Of a stretch of 64,000 bases of DNA, positions 1-10,724 are shown piece by piece (position 1 is the stretch's first letter; each line of letters opens with the position of its first letter). The stretch is from Lateolabrax maculatus (taxonomy: Eukaryota; Chordata; Actinopteri; Acropomatiformes; Lateolabracidae). The notes below the pieces were generated by a model that did not search any database, had not been told where the DNA came from, and was given only the letters and a program-made list of their open reading frames with translations. The DNA lies in assembly GCA_031216445.1 (NCBI GenBank), contig CM062200.1:6151501-6215500 (forward strand), given 5' to 3'. A program made the position numbers and the translations under genes.

Positions 1-112
1 CAGTAGTCAACAGTTGCCAGGAACTCGTAGCTGCCCAGCGAAAGCTCCGGTCGATCATAGCAGTCCACCCTCTTACCAGTGTGGTCCAGATGCTGAAAGT
101 AATGTGGAGGCA
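1..112 (-). CDS. SEC24C: SEC24C coding exon 10, start of trunk domain (residue 599 on, truncated by window)
   Basis: The acceptor is CCCCATAG. The sequence encodes VPPHYFQHLDHTGKRVDCYD and then RPELSLGSYEFLATVDY, the hallmark sequence before the Sec24 vWA-like trunk. The exon is cut at base 1 of the window, so the donor is not visible. Confidence 0.93.
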
Positions 113-3100
113 CTATGGGGAAAAAGAGCAGGAAGGACAAATGGATAACATCAGTACAGTGAGTTCAAATTTAGAAAAACAAACTTTTTAACACATGAAC
201 ACGGACACAAACTCACCCTCTGTTACGCAGCTGCAAAACCCACACTGGAAGCGACGACCACCCTCTATGAACTGCATGTATGGACACATGTAGGCCTTGC
301 AACGGTTGCAGCGGATTGGACCACCCTCGCCATGGTCCACCAGGTATGGAGGTGTCTGACAAGAGATGCGATGAAAGAAGTCAGAGAACTCTTATCCAAT
401 AATCTGGATATCTGAGGCTGACAGACTTGATTCAAAACATTTAGCTAAGAGGGTGACTTCATCTAATAACCTAATGTGGACACAATTACTGAAACAGGAG
501 GAAATATGTGCCGCTCCCACATCAGTAAATATTTACACCCTGTTGCTTTTCCTGCCAAAATGATGTCATGTAAAACTAGTCCAAATGGATATTGGTTACA
601 CATGTGAAGATTGCATGAAACAAGGTCATGCAGCAGCCCCCCTCCCCCTCCCCCCGAACCTCTGTGATTTTGAGACAGATTATCCCACATTACATTACAG
701 GCATCCTGTGATGATAAATACATATCAGGCAATGCCCTGAAAACTAATCTTTTTTCAAATCAGGTCACGGGTGTAAACTGTCCAACTGTTACGAAAATCT
801 CAGCGGGAGATAAAGCTGCACGATGGAACATAAAGATGAAGAGATTGAAAAGCAAAGGGAGCTTGTTGCTGGGTCATCTATCTAAACACTTGCAGGGCTG
901 CAACTATCAATTATTCTTCCAATTATTTTCTCAATTCATCATTTGGCCAATAAAATTTACCACAGCCCAGGGGGGTGTATTCAAATGTCTTATTATTAAA
1001 ATAGCTGTAATGCTATAAATATTTTAAAAGGAGCTCTTTCGAATCGCAACTTATGCCACCATTTTTTAACAAAAATGTACAATACAATAGAACAGGAGAG
1101 ACAGTGGAATGAGGAGGGGGGCTTTGCTCACCTCATCTGGCGGCAGCGTGGCGAGGGGCTTGATGACGGCGGCCAGTGGAACCTGACTCTGTTTGGCCAT
1201 ATCAGCTGTGCAAGGCATATTGTAGGCCGTACAGCGGACAAACCTGGGACTGGCATTCCCTAAACACAGTTGCAGATTCTCCATTAATATCGCAATCTCT
1301 ACAGGGTCTAATAACTAATAACTAGTTGGGCAATATAAGGAACCTTAAGGATCATTCTGTGGGATTTTGATCAAAAAGGTCACAGGTTTAATCCCTGAAC
1401 CCTTTTAGAAGATGTGGGTGAGGAAAGTGATTGAATAACACTTCCTAAACAACTGAGAGGCTGCCAGATGTGAATGTGTTAACAGAAAGTAGAGCCTACC
1501 TTGGTCTTTGACCTGGAAGTTGGTGGTGACCAGCGGTGGGGCCTGACCTCTGACCCCTGTGGTGAATGGCTCGGTGCTCTTAACCTTGTCATCCTCTATT
1601 ACCTGAATCTAATGAGGAGAGAGGGGGACAAAAATATCACAACCTTCAGACACTTTTACAGCATAAATACACACATCTTAGTACACATGACACATTGTCC
1701 TTGGGTCTCACAAAGTCTAAAAGAGGAACATTTAACACTCATGCAGGAGAGGACTTTCACACAACCCCTACACGCACACATCTGCAGCTACTAAACACAC
1801 ACTGAAAACCCATCAACATCCACGGGAAAAAAATACCACAGTCAAGCCAGGTGACATATGGGACAATTTCATGCTGAAGTAGTTTGTATAGATTCACAAA
1901 TCCAATAAACGGACTTAAAAACAAAACTAAATGACATCCACTAGAAAATAGGGCAGGATTTATCAAGGCATGCCGTTAATGCAGTTGTGGGTAAGTCAAG
2001 ACGTTGCAAGCCAGCATGCAGGGCAGTGGTGGTCGGAGCCTGATGACCGACAAACCTGAAAAACTAGTACTCTCAAGGTGTCAAAACTAAAGATGAACTA
2101 AGATGGGCGGTTGTGATAAAACACACAGAACAGTGAGGTGGGGAGTGAGGTAGTAGGGACAACCAACACAGGGCTCTGGCATCCAGTGCACATGTTGAAA
2201 AACCTGTCCATAAAAGTTCTATTTAAAATAAGTCCTCAGCACAGACTCTGAGACACATATATGATTCTTAAAGGATTAGTTAAACATTTCGGGAAATACG
2301 CTTTCTTGCCGAGAGTTAGATGAGAAGATTGATACCACGGGACTAGTTGACAGGAAACCAGTGGAGACTTCAGGAAGTTACTGATCCTGACCAAGAAAAC
2401 AGTCCCGTAAAACGCCTTTTGATACACTCAGGTTCTTCTACGGATTATCCAAACGAGATACAATGTGTTAATTAGTGAGCCTTAGAGACGCTGGTTGGCA
2501 AACTTCGATAGCTTCGGACGGAACCAGACTAACAGTCTTTATGCTAAGCTAATTTAGCAACTGGCATCAATCGTCTCCTCTTTCTCTCAGCAAGAAAGCA
2601 ATGCCTTTTTTACCTGATGTTTCGGACAGTGACCATTTTATTTGGGCATTACTGCTGAAATATATCAGATACCAAAATGTATCGGTGATGAACAACACCA
2701 GTGTCTATTTCTAGTCCTACTGTATTCTGGTGAAAGACAGAAATTAGCAGAGATGACTGACCCATTAACATAACATACAGCATAAATCTACGTTTTCCAA
2801 CAGGAGCCCATCTCTCACATTGTGACTTTGAGGGGTTAGAAGGAAAGAACAGGAGGTGGAAGCTGTGTGTTAGTGCAAGCTGGCAGAGAAGACAGGATGA
2901 AGCAGAGGAAAAGGCAGGCACACAGGAAACTTACTGGGCTGGGGATAGCGTCTGGATCTATTCTATGTCTTGATTTCTGCACAGCCGGCATGTCAGACGC
3001 TTGCTTTACATTCAAAAGTTTGTCCAGCAAATTGTGCAAAACAGGACAAAATAAATAAATACAAAGAGTGAAAATATAAAAAGAAGTGTGAGAAGAGAAA

Positions 3101-6100
3101 ACTCAGACAATGCTGAGTAGCAGGCAGCATTATTGTTATTCAAACAGAAACTGATCAGTAGTATTGATTATAGATTAGTGGTACTGTAGACTATGACAGT
3201 CAAGCACAAGTAGATGTAGACTTATATACCAGGCAACTGTTTGACAGACATGCTAAGCAGCTTTAAATGTAAAAAGGCTACAAAAGGCTGCAAACAAAGT
3301 GAAAATATTACTTTTAGACTTCTGTGGTGCTAGAGCTGGGCCATATCAAGATAATCATAGAGGCATTTGACCGTGATATCCAGAAGTTAATGTGATATAC
3401 CAGGTTGCGCTAACAAATTGATGTTTATTTTATTTTATTTCTCTAAATTTGAACAGATAAAAGCCCAATATAGATTTAAATTATCTCTTTGTCAAGAGAA
3501 AAGAAACAGCATTATGACAATTAATACAGCAGACAACATTGACAAGCCATGAAAAACTGTCCCGCACCAAACAAGACTGCATAGTTCAATAAGAATCAAT
3601 AGCAATATTGCCCTAAAACTGATTCTTATGTGATCATGATATTCACAAAACTTTTGTCAAACATTTAGATGACAGAACTGGTTATCATGATACTAAAATA
3701 CCATAAAAAATCCAGTTCAATGTAAGGATGACATGTATTAATACAGAATCACTGCCCAGCCCTTAGTGATACATGCAAAATCATATACACTCAGTGGCCA
3801 CTTTACTAGGCACACCTGTACAATCTAATGCAATTCAGTTCAACAGCTCTGCAATAAAATCTATGTGTAATTTAAATGATATGTTTATTATTGAGGTCAT
3901 GGTGGTGTTGTACTGGACTACATTATATTCAAAAGGTGTTTCTAATAATTTGTCCTCCTATTTACATACATGAGGCGGGCAGAATATTAGAAACACTTCT
4001 GAATATAATGCAGTTCAATGTTATGACCTAAATGCTAAATTGAATGGACTATTGGATTGCATTAGATTGTACAGATACCCAATAAAGCAGACACTGAGTG
4101 TACATGTCACTATAAATACCTAAAAGTCATCTTTCTTCACTACTAAGTTCTCTCAAAATATGGTGTGAGGGTCAGAGATCTACAATCTGCACGGGTGTTG
4201 TGTTGTAAACTAGGAAATTTGGTTAAGAAAAGTTTATGTATGTGTGTTTGCGTCTGCTCACCGGGCTAGGAATGGCATCTGGGTCAAGTCTTTTCTGTGC
4301 AGGGGGTGCAGAAGTAGGAGCCGGTGCTGGTGCAGGGGCGCCGTAGTTTGGTTGCCCGGGATAAGGGCCTGCATAGCCAGGCTGAGGGCCTCTCACCTGC
4401 CCAAACGCACCTGAAAAGAAGAAGAAAATAGATCAGTAATGGAGAAAACAACAGAAATCTATCTAGCTTCCACTCTGTGGCCGTCTCCTCACCATTCTGC
4501 TGGGGAGGGTATCCTCCCTGCATGCCAGGCTGAGATGGAGGCTGTTGCAGGGGCCCAAGAGGGCCTGGTGGGCCCTGTGGTCCTGGAGGCATGTGGTTGC
4601 TCTGGGCCATGGAAGTGGGAGGCATCTGAGCGCTGGAAGGAGGGGGACCTGAGTGGTACGGGGAGAGCTGTGATGGAGGGGGCTGCTGTTGGGGTGGCAT
4701 GGAGGTTGAGTACTGGCCAGAGGGAACTGAAGTTGGAGGAGGACCAGGAGGAGGAAAAGACCCAGGTTGAGAGGAAGCAGGGGGTGCTCTAGGTGGGAAG
4801 GAGCCCTGGGCAGGGGGAGGTGGGCCGGAGACGAAGGCAGGCTGGCTGATAGGTGGAGGTGCTGAGGAGAAGGGGGGCTGGCTTGGAGGGAAGGATTGCT
4901 GTGGCTGGGACACTGGGGGAGCAGGAGCTTGGCTTGGTGAATGCACAGGACCAGAGTAGGAGGAGGGAGGAAAAGTTTGCTGAGAGGAAGGAGGCGGCGG
5001 CGCAGAAGAGGTAAACTGCTGTTGAGAGGTAGGGGGAAGAGAAGGGTTGAATGGCTGTTGAGAAGGAGGTGGTGGGCCTCCATAGTATTGCTGAGAAGCT
5101 GCGGGGCCACTGGGAGGTGGCGGTTGGGTCGGGGGAGAGGACGCAGGGGGGGTAGCTTGGTTGTAAGAGGGCGGAGGTGGGGCTGAGTAGGCGGTACTGG
5201 CAGGAGGCTGGGAGCTGTGAGGTGGAGCTGAGGAGAGAGTGACAGACAGTGTGACGACCCATAATACATGCAATTTTTTTAATTATTAAGATACGTTCAC
5301 GTCACATGCTATTCACCATTCGCATAATTATTCCAGTATTTACATTCAAATATAAAATCCATCAAAATTTACCATATCCTGGCCCTGCGGGGGTTGGTGG
5401 TCCAGAGGTGATCTGCATCCCAGTCATCTGGTTAGTGACCTGCTGCATTGTGGGTGCTGGCCCGTAGTGTTGGGGATAGGAGGGGTGCTGCCCTGTCAGG
5501 TTCACAGCTCCATGATTGTATGGCTGAGATGCAGCCGGCCTGAAAACACAGAAATCTTACAGTGTTTACATGCACTCAAGTAACCGGGTTACAGACGTTT
5601 TTCTACAGTGAGCGGATTTCTAACGTCTTGTTAACGAGAAACCTGGTTTCCCAGCTAGATTTCTTCTGGAGAACGCTGATTTCTTGGCCATGTATATGAT
5701 TAACGCTGTATCTGATATGTATGCAAGTGCAGCATAAAGACTTCACCTAGAAAATGTAGCAGTAGAGCGGCTGAATGAAAGAAAAGATCTTAACGTAGAA
5801 ATGGGTTCTCCATCCAAAGTTTGACTAAAACTCAAAGAAATGCAAAGTAGCGTCTAGAAGTCTAAAATAAAGCCCATTTCCACAGCTGAACATATGAATA
5901 TTTGTAAAATTCAGACACATTTACACTTTGAGGGAAGGCTCCGCTCTGTCTGTCCTCACTGCCCTGTCAGTCTGCTCCGACACACATACACACAAATAGT
6001 CCGGACAGACTGACGCAGCATTTTCTATCCCTAATACAGTTAAAATAAGAAAGCCCTGCTTCCAAATTACTGTTGGGGGGGAAGGGGTGAAATCTGATGA

Positions 6101-9062
6101 CTGACCTGCAGCGTGTATACGTGGATTTACAGTAACCTGGTAACTTATGTGCATGTTAACGCACTGATTATGATGACATGATATACTTACTGAACTACGT
6201 GCGTTTTAACTACAGCTTGGGGCTTTAAATACAAACAATGAATTTGGAAAAAGTAACCCATCTATTAAGCAGTCTTGGTAACTTGTTCATCCTGACATTA
6301 GACTTTGCTGCAGCAATTACAGGCAGTATAATTTTATCCGAGCATGATGGACTTTCTGCAGTCTTTGCAGTTTTCTATGCAGGCTTATCTTGTTTTCAAT
6401 ACCAGCAACTGAATATAAGCAGCAATTAGAACTCTAGTTTTCTTTTGTTTTCAAGCACAAACAACTGCAGGCCATTACAATTCATAATCTGTCCCTTAAC
6501 ACACATCACATTGAGCAATTTTTTGAATAATTTGCTTGCTTTGGTTGGTTTGGAGTCCACTTTCACTCCTAAGTAACCACATGGTGGTCTTTTTGGAAGA
6601 GCACCAAGTCCTGACACTTCAGACAGTCTCAGTGCAGTTATTTGGTGTCTTTAAATGGATTCTGTCTCCTGCTTGAATGAGCTGAATGTATGAAGTGAAA
6701 ACTGCAGAATTTAAATAACATGCTACCAGTGAACACACCTCAAGCAGGAAAACAACATTAACAACATTTTTAAGTAAAAATGTCATCATAGTCTGTTTTT
6801 TAATAAAATTGAAGTTGCGAATCGAAGTTTTACAAAACCCAAGGCGTTAATACACTTAGGGGAATAACAATCAATCAATATGTTATTACCTGGGTGGTGC
6901 CTGTGTCATAGGTGGGGGTCCATTCTGCATGTCCCCTTGACTGTGACTGTACTGATTGTATGGTTGAGGTGCTGAGACTGGAGGGGCTCCAGAAGTGGGA
7001 GGACCCCGGGCAGGACCTGAAATGCAGGGATAAAAGATTACACACATACCTGCAAAAAATATAATCATCCCAGCAGACAAATATCCTGAATTTTATTATG
7101 ATATCAATCTTTCTAATGTGACGAGATTAGTGCAGCAAGCTAAACATGGCTATAGGCCACTGTGGTGCCCAAATATATTTTTAGGAACTAACTGATTACT
7201 TTCCCTGACTTTACCGCCGAGGTTAGGAGCACAGACTACATACTGAAGCCAGGCTAGTAAAGAGTGTGTGCTAAGAGGGTCAGTTAAATTCATGGTATCA
7301 ATGTTCTGATCAAGGCTGGGAAAAAAAGAAAACACACACCAGACGTTTGACAATTTTAGATTTTAAATCTAGCCAAGCAACTGTCAGATTGACAACTTTG
7401 TTTTAATTGTTTTAAACATGCAGTCATGAGAAATTGTCAGCAGAGTAGTTTGTTAATAAAAACGTGTTAAACACTCTGCCTTCCCCACTGGACACAAATA
7501 AATAAATATTAAATATTGTAAAAATATGTAAAAATATTATGTGAACAAATAGAAAATAAATCTGAAAAGCAGACGCAGAGATTGAATTTAGAACATTTAT
7601 CTCACATTATAAAAGTGTAGTTCACATTGCTAGGTAATACAAAAGTTTGGCAATAAAATGGTTGGTAATTGGTTGGCTGCTATGCTTAAAATACATATTT
7701 TCCTCTTACCTGTAGTGCTATTTATCCACCTAGATTCTTTTGGTGTAAGTTGCAGAGTTTTCGAGATATCGGTTGTAGAGAGGTCTGCAAACGTAGATGG
7801 CACTCGTCTTGCGGTGCTCAAAGCACCAAAAAAACTGAATTTGAACAACTCAACAGCAAAGTGTCTTTCCAGAAATCATGACCCAGTTACTCAAGAGAAT
7901 CCACAAACCTTGTTGTGAGAAGTTTCATGTAGGAACTTTTACACTTTCTACCGAACTACACCCATCAACCGTATCACAGCGCCCCGTCATCGCCACTCAC
8001 GCTGTTGTTGTTAAGCCTGCTGATTGCGGCTGCTGGAGGAGGACAACAGCAGTGACAATTACTGAGCGCTGTGATATGGTTGGCAGGTGTAGTTTGGTAG
8101 AAATAGTTCGTACATGAAACTGCTCACAACAAGGTTGGTGGATTATCTTGAGAAACCAGGACATGATTTCTGGAAAGAGACAATACTGTTGAGTGTTTCA
8201 AAAGTATTTTTTTCGGCACTTTGAGCCCCACAAGTCAAGTACCATCTACCTCCATTATATTAGAAAAAAAAGGCTGACATCTTTACGGCCGATATCTCCA
8301 AAACTCGGCAACTCACACCGAAACAATCCAGATGGATATTTAATACTACAGGTAAGAGGGAACATATGTATTTTTGATTTTTGGGTGAACTGTCCCTTTA
8401 ACAGTTCCTGGCACTAGGTAGACTCAAAAATCTTCTTCTATTATACGCTGACAAAAGGACATGGCAGCAAGAATAATGCCTGTAGGTACAGAGAGGATTC
8501 GATGATTGCAGAGCATGTGGAGAGTGAAATGAGTGAGAAAAAGAGAGGAGGCAGTTACCTAAGTCAAGAGGAGAGGAGAGGTCAGAGACTGGGTTGGCAG
8601 CCACAGCCTTAGAGGGAAAGCTTGTGAAAGGAGAATAACCTGAAATACAAGAAAATAGGGAAAGAAGAGAAATACAGAGAGATGTAGGGAAATGCATAAA
8701 GCAACGTGAAGAAATGAGAGGGCTGTCGAGATTAGTATGCACAGTGCTGTTCTCACACATATATGAACAATCACTCGGCGGGAAGCAGGTAGAAGGACAC
8801 TCCAAGGTTACGGCTCTGTGAGCATCACAGCTGACCCGGCGTCTCACCGTCTCTCACTCTCAACTCACTCATAAGCAAACGTGTTCAGAAGCGGCAGTTT
8901 ACCTTGTGGTGGAGCCCCGGGCTGGTAGGCTGAAGCGGGGCCATTGTAGGGTGCGTAAGGTGCGGGGTACCCCCCATCCAGGGGTGCGTAGGCGGGCTGA
9001 CCGTAGCCAGGCTGGGGCTGGCCATATGGAGAGGCCATTGGAGTGTGCTGGTTTACATTCAT
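1..9062 (-). CDS. SEC24C: SEC24C, COPII coat cargo adaptor (5' part of gene, runs off the left edge)
   Basis: The coding exons, in transcript order, are 9062-8903, 8639-8559, 7016-6890, 5539-5373, 5227-4493, 4410-4262, 1608-1500, 1259-1132, 355-217 and 112-1 (incomplete). All have GT-AG borders and compatible phases and give 635 residues. Sec24 proteins pair with Sec23 in the inner COPII coat and select cargo at ER exit sites. Residues 1-460 are Pro/Gln/Ser/Tyr-rich and disordered; then comes the Sec24 boundary motif LDPDAIPSP, followed by IQVIEDD, the zinc finger (C568, C571, C590, C593) and the start of the trunk domain (LSLGSYEFLATVDY). The start MNVNQ, the GDMQNGP motif and the linkage to SYNPO2L favour SEC24C over SEC24D. 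The disordered part is about 473 residues before IQVIEDD, against about 340 as I recall for human. The C-terminal half lies outside the window. Confidence 0.95.
217..355 (-). CDS. SEC24C: SEC24C coding exon 9, zinc finger (residues 553-598)
   Basis: This is a 139-base exon (acceptor TTGTCAG, donor GTGAGT) that holds the Sec23/Sec24-type zinc finger, with ligands C568 and C571 in RCNRC and C590 and C593 in QCGFC, spaced CxxC-x18-CxxC. All four ligands are intact. The finger lies close to the Sec23 interface in known Sec23-Sec24 structures. Confidence 0.95.
1132..1259 (-). CDS. SEC24C: SEC24C coding exon 8 (residues 510-552)
   Basis: This is a 128-base exon (acceptor TGTTTAG, donor GTGAGC) encoding GNASPRFVRCTAYNMPCTAD and then MAKQSQVPLAAVIKPLATLP. 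It belongs to the Sec24 beta-sandwich just before the zinc finger and is highly conserved in the family. Confidence 0.95.
1500..1608 (-). CDS. SEC24C: SEC24C coding exon 7 (residues 474-509)
   Basis: This is a 109-base exon (acceptor CTCATTAG, donor GTAGGC) encoding IQVIEDDKVKSTEPFTTGVR and then GQAPPLVTTNFQVKDQ. It corresponds almost residue for residue to the conserved start of the Sec24 core in SEC24C. Confidence 0.94.
2265..2650. repeat. Interspersed repeat, family A, copy 1
   Basis: The copy begins TTAAAGGATTAGTTAAACAT and contains TTGCCGAGAGTTAGATGAGA, then TTTATGCTAAGCTAA. I recognise this as a very abundant percomorph repeat. Related diverged copies lie at about 24560-24725, 39825-40140 and 43720-44075. 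Confidence 0.7.
2935..2999 (-). CDS. SEC24C: Candidate duplicated or alternative SEC24C exon (DPDAIPSP repeat)
   Basis: Within the 2.65-kb intron between the exons at 4262 and 1608, the minus strand reads MPAVQKSRHRIDPDAIPSP and then a strong donor GTAAGT at 2934. This repeats the end of the upstream exon (QKRLDPDAIPSP). Two acceptors are possible. AG at 3001-3000 would start the exon at 2999 in phase 1, which would allow it to replace the 149-base exon. AG at 2978-2977 would start it at 2976 in phase 0, as an extra 42-base cassette. Neither acceptor has a good pyrimidine tract, so it may be a decayed exon copy. Confidence 0.4.
3784..4104. mobile_element. Short inverted-repeat (MITE-like) element
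   Basis: The left end reads TACACTCAGTGGCCACTTTA and the right end is its diverged reverse complement, finishing CACTGAGTGTACA. Inner parts also pair: ACAATCTAATGCAATTCAG on the left, TGCATTAGATTGT on the right. It is about 320 bases with no coding potential. It matches a teleost element known for its CACTCAGTGGCCAC termini. Confidence 0.7.
4262..4410 (-). CDS. SEC24C: SEC24C coding exon 6 (residues 424-473)
   Basis: This is a 149-base exon (acceptor TTCTTTTCAG, donor GTGAGC) encoding a GPQPGYAGPYPGQPNYGAP tract, an APAPAP tract, and then QKRLDPDAIPSP. The final motif is the conserved entry into the folded Sec24 core. The exon ends in phase 0 and joins IQVIEDD of the exon at 1608-1500. Confidence 0.92.
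4493..5227 (-). CDS. SEC24C: SEC24C coding exon 5, long Pro/Ser/Gln-rich exon (residues 179-423)
   Basis: This 735-base exon is open throughout (acceptor CTCCTCAG, donor GTGAGG, phase 1 at both ends). It encodes about 245 residues made largely of Pro, Ser, Gln, Ala and Gly, including repeated SQP, PPPP and PPTS strings and a final GYPPQQNG. This is the disordered N-terminal extension of Sec24, for which interactions with other coat or ER-exit factors have been proposed. It is low-complexity, so length differences between species are expected. Confidence 0.88.
5373..5539 (-). CDS. SEC24C: SEC24C coding exon 4 (residues 123-178)
   Basis: This is a 167-base exon (acceptor TGTTTTCAG, donor GTAAAT) encoding a low-complexity segment with PYNHGAVNLTGQHP and MTGMQITSGPP. 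The MTGMQI portion resembles the LSGMQI segment of mammalian SEC24C. It joins its neighbours in phases 2 and 1. Confidence 0.87.
5540..6889 (-). other. SEC24C intron between the exons at 6890 and 5539
   Basis: This 1.35-kb intron is AT-rich with scattered fragments that look like old repeats (for example TAACCGGGTTACAGACG near 5581 and GGATTTACAGTAACCTGGTA near 6122, suggesting the ends of an element). No coding sequence was recognised. Confidence 0.4.
6890..7016 (-). CDS. SEC24C: SEC24C coding exon 3 (residues 81-122)
   Basis: This is a 127-base exon with acceptor TGCATTTCAG and donor GTAATA. It encodes GPARGPPTSGAPP and then QGDMQNGPPP, which matches the SSGAPP and QGDVQNGP blocks of mammalian SEC24C and helps assign the gene to the C paralogue. 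Confidence 0.88.
7017..8558 (-). other. SEC24C intron between the exons at 8559 and 7016
   Basis: This 1.54-kb intron is half filled by the long inverted-repeat element at 7680-8402. The rest is AT-rich sequence in which I see no gene. Confidence 0.5.
7680..8402. mobile_element. Fold-back element with long imperfect inverted repeats, copy 1
   Basis: The left arm (about 7700-7975) and right arm (about 8060-8360) are diverged reverse complements. For example, TACCTGTAGTGCTATTTATC on the left pairs with the right end GATATTTAATACTACAGGTA. GAGATATCGG on the left pairs with CCGATATCTC on the right. TTTCCAGAAATCATG pairs with CATGATTTCTGGAAA. The right flank is GGGTGAACTGTCCCTTTAA, a common end of teleost non-autonomous DNA elements. 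A related element lies at 51868-52325. Confidence 0.75.
8559..8639 (-). CDS. SEC24C: SEC24C coding exon 2 (residues 54-80)
   Basis: This is an 81-base exon, phase 1 at both ends, between acceptor TATTTCAG and donor GTAACT. It encodes YSPFTSFPSKAVAANPVSDL and then a short SSPLDL tail. Because its length is a multiple of three it could be skipped without a frame change. I do not recognise this segment from mammalian SEC24C, so it may be an optional exon. Confidence 0.72.
   Translation of the reverse strand, partial: VILLSQAFPLRLWLPTQSLTSPLLLT
8903..9062 (-). CDS. SEC24C: SEC24C coding exon 1 (residues 1-53)
   Basis: The exon begins at an acceptor (TTTAG) with its first base at 9075, 13 bases before the ATG at 9062-9060. 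The start is supported by the family N-terminus MNVNQ followed by a PxGQPQPxY-type tract. The donor after CCACAAG is GTAAAC, phase 1. The protein is rich in Tyr, Pro, Gly and Gln, as in other SEC24C/D N-termini. Confidence 0.9.
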
Positions 9063-9075
9063 CCTCTGTTCATCC

Positions 9076-10724
9076 CTAAATCTGGACGAAATCACGACAA
9101 TCATAAACAATTACACAATATCATAGTCGAGGCTGAACTTGTTTAGCCTGTTTTGATTATGTCTAAACAGAGATTTCACTACCAGGACGTCTGGAGACGA
9201 TAAGCGTATTAGTGATAAAGGCTGTTGTGATTGTCTTGACTTTCTTCATCATATAGGATAGTCTTTATCATTTCCAACTAAAAGCAGATGGAGAGAACTG
9301 ATGGCAGTCCTAAGAAGACACATTTGACCCCAGCTAAGCGTGCCGGCACACTGCACCTGAACTCACAAACGGGGGACAGTACGCCAAACCCTCTCAGCCT
9401 GCGCGGCTCTCAGCTCGGCACCTTTCCCCAGCCGGACACAAGTCAAACTTTTTAATGAAGTTAATGTTTCCTAATATCAGTGACACCTTTATTGGCTTTT
9501 AATGTTTGCCTTGGCCACACCCACAGCCTACATCTTAGTCACTAACCATGAAGTTGACTTCACACACAGACACAAAGCAGCAATACATGCTTTGTATGAA
9601 AAACTGACTACACAGACTCAGGACCCACCCTGAAATTCACAGTCCAACACACTTATTCCAGTTATTTAAAGGAAAACAGACCCAAACAACAACACCAGTA
9701 ACTCTCTGTGAAGACAGTGTGTGAGGACAGTGTGTGAGGTTTCCTGGATGAGTGAGTAAAGTGTTTTCAGGTCCTCACACAGCCGAGTCACCAGAGGACA
9801 CCGACAGGTAACTTCATGGGGTCGTCAACTCCTCCAACACGACTACTGCTGCAGATCACATGTCAACTTCACACAAGTTCACGAGTGGCGTTGTTTATAA
9901 TAAAAAAAAAACTTGGCCTAACCTACACGACAGAGAGAGAGAGATGAGTATCACCTAACAGACAAACACGGGCTAAACGAGCGGGGCCTTTGAATAATTC
10001 AGCAGTGCAGGTGCCACACCGAGAAACACAATCGCCGGAGCCGCAGCAGCTACTCGGTGTGTCGGGCCTACCGACGTCTGCTGCCCCCGGGAGGAGCAGG
10101 AGCTGGGCTGGAAATGTCCGTCAAAACACCCGAGAAACTAAGTCACAACTCGCACAGAGCCGCGGCCTGCGGAGCCAGAAGCGGCGGCGTGACGGTGGAG
10201 AGAAACGGTTCAACGAGAGATGAAGAGCCAGCGGGCGTAGCAGCGTGCTAACGGGGACAGCCTCGGTGCCGCAGCGGAAACCCCCACCCCACATAAAATA
10301 AATAAAATAAAGAAATAAACACCTCAAAACAACAGGAGACCGGTTAACTCAAGATGCGACCAACTGCTCCGAGTCCAACCGACGGATCCGGACTCCACAA
10401 GAGTCCGGGTCCTGAGGGGCTCCGTGCTAACGGGAGCCGACACACGGCTCGGTGACAGCAGCAGCGGAGGGTGGATCAGCTGGGACCGGAATCACCACGA
10501 CCGGGACCGGCCGAGCCAAGCCAAGCCAAGCCAAGGCGAGCCAAGCCAGGCTAAGCTAAGCTAAGCTACGCTACCAACCGCCAGCTGTTTCCGCCGAGCC
10601 GAGCCGTCCCGTAGCATCAGGTAGCATCAGGTAGCATCAGGTAGCATTAGCCGCCGCAGCAGAGAGCCGAGGCTGCCCCGGTTGAAGCCGGGACGGGGGG
10701 ACCGCCGCCAAAACCGAAACCTAC
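9076..10724 (-). other. SEC24C first intron
   Basis: This is 1.65 kb between the putative untranslated exon 1 and the first coding exon. The distal half (above about 9950) is GC-rich with many CpGs and belongs to the promoter island. Near 9713 there is a small tandem duplication of GACAGTGTGTGAG. No other feature was recognised. Confidence 0.5.

Larger units (their letters stand above)
1609..4261 (-). other. SEC24C intron between the exons at 4262 and 1608: repeats and a duplicated exon
   Basis: This 2.65-kb intron holds a percomorph-type interspersed repeat (about 2265-2650), the DPDAIPSP exon-like segment (2935-2999) and a short inverted-repeat element (3784-4104). I see nothing coding in the remainder, which is AT-rich. 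Confidence 0.6.

Noticed and set aside
4439..5269. Open frames on the plus strand and in other minus frames across the SEC24C Pro-rich exon (up to 268 residues).
   Set aside because: They overlap the true exon, whose frame is set by splice phases and the family motifs at both ends. The others are products of its GC-rich repetitive composition.
1..9062. Assignment to SEC24D rather than SEC24C.
   Set aside because: The MNVNQ start, the IEDD and GDMQNGP wording, and linkage to SYNPO2L/MYOZ1/USP54 all match the SEC24C block. SEC24D is linked to SYNPO2, MYOZ2 and USP53.
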